Origin: Melanopsichium pennsylvanicum
Taxonomy: Eukaryota > Basidiomycota > Ustilaginomycetes > Ustilaginales
Assembly (NCBI GenBank): GCA_900208305.1
Contig: OAPG01000001.1
Span: forward strand, 806,001-870,000
DNA length: 64,000 bases
Direction: 5' to 3'
The notes beneath the pieces are model-generated. The model was not told the DNA's origin, ran no database searches, and saw only the letters and a list, made by a program, of their open reading frames with translations. The translations under genes were made by a program, and so were the position numbers. This document shows positions 57,440-64,000 of the stretch, piece after piece (the stretch's first letter is position 1; the number at the start of each line of letters is the position of its first letter).

Positions 57440-58285
57440 GGTGGAAGACACTGTGCAAGGCTCTGTATATATATGTTTGTGTTAGCTGTTACTGCTAAGG
57501 AAAGATTTGAGTAAGGCAGAATTGTGGTGCGAGAAATTGACGGACAATACCGAAAGTTTGCCCTGAGAAGTTGGACTCGTTGTGCCAATCAGGACTGATT
57601 GAGTGGCTTGACGGGAATATGAACGTGTAAAGCAAAAGCGAGTGGGTTGATTTGGTTTGAACCCGCAAAGTGGACTCTCGGGTCTCTACTTGTATATTTC
57701 GGCAGTTGATGTGGACGTGGCGGGGTGGGTTACTGCTGTCTGTTAGCAGTCGAGCGTGAAGTGTTGTCAAGTTGACGAAGAGTCGATGCGAGAAGGTTGA
57801 AGGTTTGGATATAGATGAGGACAACCAAGAGTCGAACATGGAAAGATGTGTGTAACTGTCCCAGGGCGAGTCACTTTTTTGGACAACCGACGGTCCGAAA
57901 AGCCACGACAACGAGCTTTTTACTCTCTCTCACGCCAATTTCAGAGTGTGTGCAGGTGAGTACAAAGAGTGCACACAACCAAAATAATGTCACAGTGCGG
58001 CAAATCGCCTGTGGCTTCAGTCGTGAATCATGCCTTCTCAACTTCTTCTTAAATCACCGATTATCATCCGCGTGTGTCACAGAGCCTGAGCGAAATCGGG
58101 TGATTTTCTTGGCAACCCGTGGTCATGACTCTTTGGGCGTCCTGTCAAGGTTGGGCTGCAACCACTTACATTTTTTTGTTGTCCAACCCTTCCATCTCCA
58201 TTACCACGACACTTTTACCTTATCATTTTGTATCGCGCTTGTATCGTTTGACAAATTCGGACGGACTGGTAGCATAACTGTCAAG
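57440..58285. promoter_or_regulatory. Divergent promoter region of TRP2 and the SF3a1 gene
   Basis: About 850 bp between the start codons. The plus strand holds GTGAGT after GTGCAG at about 57956, which could be the donor of a leader intron of the SF3a1 gene. The SF3a1 frame stays open upstream to 57815 but without conserved content. No further gene is seen. Confidence 0.45.
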
Positions 58286-60445
58286 ATGGCTTCCGCGCTT
58301 AACCTCCCAGCGCCGGCTTATGGCACCGACAACACTCTCGCCTCAGCATCTGCGCCATCTACATCCAAGTTCGCTTCCACCGGCGGCATCATCTTTCCCC
58401 CACCTGAACTGCGCAGGACCATCGACAAAGCCGCAGAGCTTATCGCCAAGAAAGATCCTTCTTTTGAAGCCAATATCAAGACAGCCGAGGCTAACAACCC
58501 CAAATTCGCCTTCCTCAGACACGATGACGCCTATCACGCTTACTATGCTTCCCGACGCGATGCTGTTCGACGCGGAGAGACGCTGACACCAGTAGCGCGC
58601 GACAACCAGGTCGCATCTTCTGGCCAAGCTCAATTTGGCTCTCCTGCAGCAGCAAGCGATATAGCGGCCGGTTCATCTACACAAGCGCCACCAGAATCCG
58701 AACCATTCCAATTCTCAGCTGACCTCCCCAACATCACCGCCGTTGACCTGGACATTCTCAAGCTCACCGCTCTTTTCACCGCGCGCAAAGGTCGATCTTT
58801 TGCCACACAGCTGCTCTCCCGCGAAGCTAAGTCGTACCAGTTCGAATTCCTCAAACCTTCTCATTCGCTCTTCACATACTTCAATCACCTTGTCGACCAG
58901 TATCAGAAGGTTATTGCCCCCACTCCTGCGCTACTCGATGATGTCAAGCTTGCAGCATATGGTACTACTGATCCTGCATCCATCGCACAGCAACGAGCCA
59001 AATCGACTCTGGGATCAGGAAAGGGTGGCGCGCGACCACATGTGCTACAACGAGTGAAAGCGAGGGCAGAATGGGAAAAATACTCTCGCGAGAAACGCAA
59101 GAAGCAGGACGAAGACCAAGAGAAGCAACGCCATGCATTCAACGAGATCGACTGGCAGGACTTTGTCGTTGTGGGCACTGTGGAGCTCACGGAAGCAGAC
59201 CAGCACATCGACTTGCCTCCACCTCGCTCGTTGAGAGAGATGCAGACCATGTCATTGGCACAGAAGAAGATGGCCAGCATGATTATGGAGTCCGAAGCCG
59301 CTGGTGAGGATGCCGAGGAAGTGGAAGAACTCGCTATGCCCGGCCAACCGTCCACCTCCTCTACCATCAGTCGAGCAGCAACAAGCTCTTCCGCAACTGT
59401 GCAAGAAGTCGCAGCAGGAAAGGGAGGCACCATCAAAGTGCGCAAAGACTACGTTCCGCGTGGTCTCGCTTCTCGCAACAAACCATCCTCATCCACCACT
59501 GCGATGACAAAGTGTCCTGTCTGTGGAGACCAAGTCCCAGTAGACGAAATGGCCGAGCACGTCCGCTTCGAGCTTCTCAACCCCGCCTATCGCGAACAGC
59601 GTCAACAGCTCGAAGCAAAGAAAGCTCAGCAAGCAGCCCTTCAAGCAGGTGCTGATCCCACCTACTACCTCAAGCAACTCGCATCGTCTCGTGCTGAAGA
59701 GAATGAGGAGGCTAGGCTGAAGAGAGAAGCCGAGGAGAGAAGGTTGGCCAAGGAAAAGGAGAAGATCGTGTGGGATGGTCGTGCAAAGTCGAAGCAAGCG
59801 GCGCGCGAAATGATTGCAAAGAATGCTGGGTTGGAGGAAGAGATGAACAGGTTGAGTGGAAAGCCTGTTTTTAAAGCGCCCAAATTCGGACCACAATTCC
59901 CAGGGATGGACGGAGATGCTCTCGACGCAGATGAGGATGCGGATGAAGCGGATGATAAGCCCATAGTTCTGCCAAAAGGTAGCTCGCTGCCAGCCAAACC
60001 GACGACGAGTGTGACGAAAGAGCTTTCACCACAAGTGTCCTCTTTCAACGCGGGTGTCAAGCGTCCAGCAAGCACAGAGCTCTCCCCGCCCTCTCCTCCA
60101 CCTGCACCTCTCCCATCTTCCATCACCCTTGCAAAGAATACAGACGGGTCGCTCCATCCCGAAAAAGCCTGGTTGCAAGCCCACTCGACTCCAACAGTCA
60201 CCCTCAGTCTCACCATCTCCGCACCTGAACAAGAGGGATCAGTGAGGAAGGAACCATACGAAGCAGCTCTCAAGTCAACCATAGCGACGTTGCGTGACTA
60301 CGTTTATCAGGATCTGTTCAACAATAATGTGGCAGCGAGCAAGATCAAGATCAAAGTGAATGGGAAACCGGCGACCTTGAAGCAGTCTTTGGCATATTGG
60401 AATCTGACAGACGGCGATGTTGTAATGATCGATGTTGTCAAGTAG
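58286..60445 (+). CDS. PRP21: Splicing factor 3A subunit 1 (Prp21/SF3a120)
   Basis: 719 residues. SF3a1 is part of the U2 snRNP and helps form the pre-spliceosome. Two SURP (SWAP) modules are visible: about 36-88 (LRRTIDKAAELIAKKDPSFE then FLRHDDAYHAYY) and about 155-210 (LTALFTARKGRSFATQLLSR then FNHLVDQYQKVI). The PRP21 region follows, with WQDFVVVGTVEL and LPPPRSLREMQTMSL near 290-325. CPVCGDQVPVDEMAEHVRF at about 410-428 is a C-x2-C...H variant of the block preceding the Glu/Arg-rich helix. The C-terminus (about 645-719) is a ubiquitin-like domain (IKIKVNGKPATLKQSLAYWN). ATG 58286 puts the first SURP near the N-terminus as expected; 157 further open codons upstream have no conserved content. 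Confidence 0.94.
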   Translation: MASALNLPAPAYGTDNTLASASAPSTSKFASTGGIIFPPPELRRTIDKAAELIAKKDPSFEANIKTAEANNPKFAFLRHDDAYHAYYASRRDAVRRGETLTPVARDNQVASSGQAQFGSPAAASDIAAGSSTQAPPESEPFQFSADLPNITAVDLDILKLTALFTARKGRSFATQLLSREAKSYQFEFLKPSHSLFTYFNHLVDQYQKVIAPTPALLDDVKLAAYGTTDPASIAQQRAKSTLGSGKGGARPHVLQRVKARAEWEKYSREKRKKQDEDQEKQRHAFNEIDWQDFVVVGTVELTEADQHIDLPPPRSLREMQTMSLAQKKMASMIMESEAAGEDAEEVEELAMPGQPSTSSTISRAATSSSATVQEVAAGKGGTIKVRKDYVPRGLASRNKPSSSTTAMTKCPVCGDQVPVDEMAEHVRFELLNPAYREQRQQLEAKKAQQAALQAGADPTYYLKQLASSRAEENEEARLKREAEERRLAKEKEKIVWDGRAKSKQAAREMIAKNAGLEEEMNRLSGKPVFKAPKFGPQFPGMDGDALDADEDADEADDKPIVLPKGSSLPAKPTTSVTKELSPQVSSFNAGVKRPASTELSPPSPPPAPLPSSITLAKNTDGSLHPEKAWLQAHSTPTVTLSLTISAPEQEGSVRKEPYEAALKSTIATLRDYVYQDLFNNNVAASKIKIKVNGKPATLKQSLAYWNLTDGDVVMIDVVK

Positions 60446-62370
60446 TGAAGGACCATTGGAATGTCAGAAATCATACATACCCTTTCTGGAGCATGGTGTG
60501 TTTTTTTTTGTGTGCTTTGAAATGCATGTGGATCCTGTTGCGAGATAACCAAACGTCAACTTTTGCAGGATATAACACAGAAAACGAGAGCGGAAGTCCG
60601 ACCGCAACCGCGACCCCGTTCGCATTGCGGACCTATCAGGCTTTTCATCGTAGTTGCGCTGATTCTTTCGTTATTTGCTCCTTCCGAGTTCTCTTGGAAA
60701 CACACATTCACTTAAGTGACCGTGGCCGTAGGGTCTCGAGCGATGAGATGCGAGGGGATACCTGGATTTGTCCCCGGCACTTGAAACCAGCCTGTCGGAG
60801 TGTTCCGACGACGAATCCCTAAGATTTGAAATGGTATAAAATTTGGGATGTACTGAAGACGTCCATTTAGGCCGATAAAAAGAAATATGTTGAACGGCGA
60901 GTGGCAACAAGCTTGTCGCATCAGCTTTCGGATCCTTTCTCCTGGCCATTTCCATTCACACTGCCGCTTCCAATCAGACTTTTTTCTCGACCTGTCAAAG
61001 GGATCAATACGCTCTGTATAAGTTCGATTAATTGTCAAACCCTCTTTTGTCTCGATCTGTCACAATTTCTTCGCCAGTGTTCTCATTTTGACGGGGGAAG
61101 GGCCGATCACACTGCTGAGACACACGTGTCAAATACCTTATCACAGTTTGAGTCTTTGTTGTTCCGTCATCGCTAGGCAGGAGCCATACAGCAGTCCAAT
61201 CGACATTATTTTGGTACGTTCGCAAGGTAAACACTTCCTCAGCTTTCCTCCCCTACACCACAGTCTAAACTCATCTCTGTCAGCTTTCAGTAGATATCAT
61301 TTCTGACATCTGAGCAAGATAGCATTTCGCCTTCACAGCAAGAAGACTCTGCGCATTCTCTGCCTCACCGAGCATTACAATGTTGCGCTAGCAAAACATT
61401 TCACGATGGAGCAGAACACAATTGAACAATTGACGATACCGTACAAGACGTTTGAGAACAAATCGAGGCATTATGAATGTGCGGAGGGTGCGGTGAAACA
61501 ACCGAAGTTAAGCAAGTTTAGAGAAGCGAAAAGCCAGAGATCCAAACTCAATTGAGAAGCATCTATTACAAGCCTGATTGTCACAGCCTCCTCGCCCCTT
61601 TTTATGCCAATGGCACTCTGTCAGTAAAGCGACGCAATCTTATTTCCGTGAATCTAATTGTGTCTCTTCTGTTCTCGATGATCATTTTATCCCTGAGCGC
61701 TCATTCATTTAGTATGATGCCTGATTCTTCTCTTCATTATGTTTACTTTACCCGTTCCAAAACTTGCCAAATGAGGCAACCGCGAGAACTTGGGTGAGCA
61801 GAGTATGACAGCTGCCGAGCAAACCCCGCCAAACGCGCCGCGCGTTTGTTTTTCTGCGCACAAAGGGAAACCAACACCATGTATCCTCCGCTGCTGGCTT
61901 CTCAGTCGATAGTCGAAATTCTGTACTTCCCTCAGAAGCACCTAGGGGTGTGTACTCCTTCGTCTCACATATTCCCTTTCAGCAACGGAAAAGTACACAT
62001 GTTCCAAATCTGTCACCTCGAAAAGTTCAGTTTAGAGTTGTGGCATTATTGGCGTGCATGCGGATTGACAGGGTCCAAGCGTCAATCAGTTGGCTGATCA
62101 TCATTCAATAAACTTTTTCCGGATCGGCCTGTGTGCTGTTGATCTATTCCGCATCCCTTAGTGCATGCTGTACTCTCAATTGCAATGCTCAAAGGTCGTC
62201 GCTGTGAGTGTGTTAAGACGGCAACCAACGCCAACTATGCTGTTGCCAGTCTGTGTATAGATATATTCCGGTCCACCTTGCCACCTCCAATTCGTATCCC
62301 TATTCATCCCTCTGTTCATCCCACGTTGATCGTGCCTGCGCCATCTTTATCTGGAACCAGATAACCAAGC
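60446..62370. other. 1.9-kb intergenic region, no gene seen
   Basis: 3' flank of the SF3a1 gene and promoter of the 243-aa gene. Only frames up to about 140 codons without recognisable content occur. I searched for tRNA-like and snRNA-like patterns by eye and saw none. Confidence 0.5.
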
Positions 62371-63102
62371 ATGTCGAGCGTAGAGGATGAAAATTTCACT
62401 CTAGCTCTGACCTTCCTCTCTCTCTACGCGACACCTCCTGCGCAGTCTTCACCTCCTCTTCCCCCTTCTTCCGATGTTCAGCCACCATCTTCACTAGCCT
62501 CATCACTCAGCTCGTGGGCTGATGTACCTCCATCGGAATACCTTTCTTCAGGCCCTTCCGATCGACCACAGGCTCCCTACAGGACTACAGTCGGCTTGAA
62601 CACTACCTCTCGCAAAGGATGTAAAAAGTCTAGCATCCGCGCAGGACTTTCCAGCCTCTCTATACCCCCTTGTCCATTTGGAAGCCAACTAGGGACCTCC
62701 AATCCACCCGTACCTGCCAACACCAGCCTTCGTCCGTACTCCCACATTTATCAAAAGAACTACTTCAACCTTCGCCCCAATCCCCGCGCTTTGAAAGTCG
62801 AGAACAATGAGATACCTCTTCCTGAGCCAGAGTACGTCTACGATACAGCATTGCAAGTTCTCGAATCTGCGATGAATCTAATCGTAGCGTTTGGGAAAGC
62901 GGCAGCAGTTATGATAACGAATGGAGGTAAGAAATGCTTGGGATTGCAACTGGCCAAGATAGGACTGGTCGCAGTGGTGTGTATCAGACCAAGGTGGGCG
63001 GCAGGTGTGATGAATGCCAGTTTGGAAGTGTTGAGAGATCCGTGGCAAGGTTTCCATCGTTCAATTTACGTTTGGGTTATGGCGAACGTACTAGCCTTAT
63101 AA
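62371..63102 (+). CDS. Hypothetical protein, 243 aa
   Basis: No family recognised. The first ~110 residues are Pro/Ser-rich and disordered. A middle block (SHIYQKNYFNLRPNPRALKV, near 125-145) and a C-terminal half with hydrophobic helices (NLIVAFGKAAAVMI, then CLGLQLAKIGLVAVVCI) look more ordered; the latter could be membrane-associated. The ATG at 62371 is the first in frame, and the gene ends 87 bp before the convergent APN1 stop. It is supported as a gene only by frame length and composition; confidence is moderate. Confidence 0.55.
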   Translation: MSSVEDENFTLALTFLSLYATPPAQSSPPLPPSSDVQPPSSLASSLSSWADVPPSEYLSSGPSDRPQAPYRTTVGLNTTSRKGCKKSSIRAGLSSLSIPPCPFGSQLGTSNPPVPANTSLRPYSHIYQKNYFNLRPNPRALKVENNEIPLPEPEYVYDTALQVLESAMNLIVAFGKAAAVMITNGGKKCLGLQLAKIGLVAVVCIRPRWAAGVMNASLEVLRDPWQGFHRSIYVWVMANVLAL

Positions 63103-63189
63103 ATGATATTGAGAGAACTGTACAAGTACAAATCGCGAGCCTGATGTGATTGACACTTTGATGGATGAGTTGTATGTGTCGAGGCCGTT

Positions 63190-64000
63190 CTATTCATTTT
63201 TGCCGAGATCGCTTGAACCTTGGTCTTGGCCGTCATTCTCTTGCTTGGCTTTCTTGGTCTTTTTCTTGGCTACATCCTTTGCTTCGGAACGTTTCTTTGC
63301 AGCGTGCAATCTTTCTGCTTCTTGGATCACTTCGTCTGCTCTTGCCAACCATTCCTCGGCAGCCTCCCACTGGCCCCACTTTGTCCCACGCAACGAATAC
63401 AAGGCTTGAATCTGACAATACCAAACTTGGTGCATTTTGACTTGCGCTTCTTTTGCTGTATATCCACCTATCGCGTTGCCTAATGCTGGCGTTTCGAGAA
63501 TCAGTGGGATACCATGCCACCTTTCATCATTGACAACACACCAAAATCCACCCAACCCAATCTCACCTCGGCCGATGTTCGCATGTCGATCAAGCTTACA
63601 TCCGAGCCCGAACTTGCTATCGTTTAAATGAAACCCTTTCACACTTTCCCACCCAATCGTGTCTTGTATTGTCTTGATGAAATCAGCGTACGTCGACTTG
63701 GTGGTGATGTCATAGCCGGCAGCAAACGCATGGCAGGTATCGATGCAAACTCCAACACGACTTTTATTATTTACGTGAGAGATGATGGTAGAGAGATCGT
63801 GGAGAGAGGAGCCGAGAATAGTATCATTCTTGCTGCCCGCCATGTTTTCGATCAAAATGACAACGGAGGAGGTTTGGTTGTGCGCTCTGTTGATGTATTC
63901 TGCAACGAGTTTGCAGGACTCCTCCTTTGCGGCCCGAACAGAAGTGAGTGGGCCAATGGTCGGAGGTGACGGATGTTCATCAGTGGCTGAGGCGGCGGTC
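63190..64000 (-). CDS. APN1: AP endonuclease Apn1 (endonuclease IV family), 5' partial
   Basis: About 269 C-terminal residues; the gene runs off the window at 64000. Apn1 repairs abasic sites and 3'-blocked ends using three metal ions in a TIM barrel. Visible blocks are SCKLVAEYINRAH, VVILIENMAGSKND (metal-ligand Glu; many relatives have EN-AGQG), VGVCIDTCHAFAAGYDI, VKGFHLNDSKFGLGCKLDRH with the following ANIGRGEIG, and IPLILETPA. The C-terminus adds a Lys-rich tail (AKKRSEAKDVAKKKTKKAKQ), a probable nuclear targeting signal. The segment at 63921-63999 is open but does not clearly match the expected FHPGS block, so it may be an insertion or an intron end. Confidence 0.92.
   Translation of the reverse strand, partial: TAASATDEHPSPPTIGPLTSVRAAKEESCKLVAEYINRAHNQTSSVVILIENMAGSKNDTILGSSLHDLSTIISHVNNKSRVGVCIDTCHAFAAGYDITTKSTYADFIKTIQDTIGWESVKGFHLNDSKFGLGCKLDRHANIGRGEIGLGGFWCVVNDERWHGIPLILETPALGNAIGGYTAKEAQVKMHQVWYCQIQALYSLRGTKWGQWEAAEEWLARADEVIQEAERLHAAKKRSEAKDVAKKKTKKAKQENDGQDQGSSDLGKNE

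Overview
The window is nuclear DNA of a basidiomycete, most likely a smut fungus (Ustilaginomycotina, Ustilaginales-like). The reasons are: almost every gene is one long uninterrupted frame; genes are dense and lie on both strands; proteins are longer than their yeast counterparts because of Ser/Ala/Gln-rich or acidic low-complexity inserts; and recognisable proteins resemble fungal families, with a Cdc42 GTPase of canonical fungal length. The species cannot be fixed from sequence alone.

Layout. At 0-5 kb are the 3' part of a Sam37/metaxin-like mitochondrial import gene, a carboxymuconate-cyclase-like beta-propeller gene and a mitochondrial tRNA 2-thiouridylase (SLM3/MnmA). At 5-12 kb, on the minus strand, are the kinetochore protein CENP-C/Mif2 and the BRCT protein Dpb11/Rad4. 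At 13-19 kb are a LisH-CTLH-CRA protein (Gid8-like), then the ribosome-biogenesis genes RPF2 and PWP1 facing away from a shared 578-bp promoter region. At 19-23 kb are a secreted S28 serine peptidase and CDC42.

The stretch 23-29 kb has no convincing gene; its core (about 24.6-27.5 kb) is strikingly CpG-poor and looks like decayed transposable-element DNA. At 29-36 kb are SIP5, PEX12 and UBP14. A second CpG-poor island (36.4-38.3 kb) carries a truncated Tc1/mariner transposase and a probable PIF/Harbinger transposase remnant. At 38.7-46 kb are an orphan seven-helix membrane protein and a large Zn2Cys6 transcription factor, divergently arranged. At 46-50 kb are TRM5 and GPI12; a 3-kb gene-poor gap follows. 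At 52.7-60.5 kb are an orphan 892-aa protein, TRP2 and the splicing factor SF3a1/Prp21. At 62-64 kb are an orphan 243-aa protein and the 3' part of the AP endonuclease APN1, which runs off the window.

Most genes are unrelated housekeeping functions, so there is no cluster or operon logic. The one clear functional pair is RPF2/PWP1. I found no new multi-gene system. The most unusual signals are the two CpG-depleted transposon graveyards, a telomere-like repeat inside one of them, the abnormal zinc-cluster spacing of the transcription factor, a probable nine-base coding mini-exon for TRP2, and a tiny overlapping upstream ORF before SLM3.
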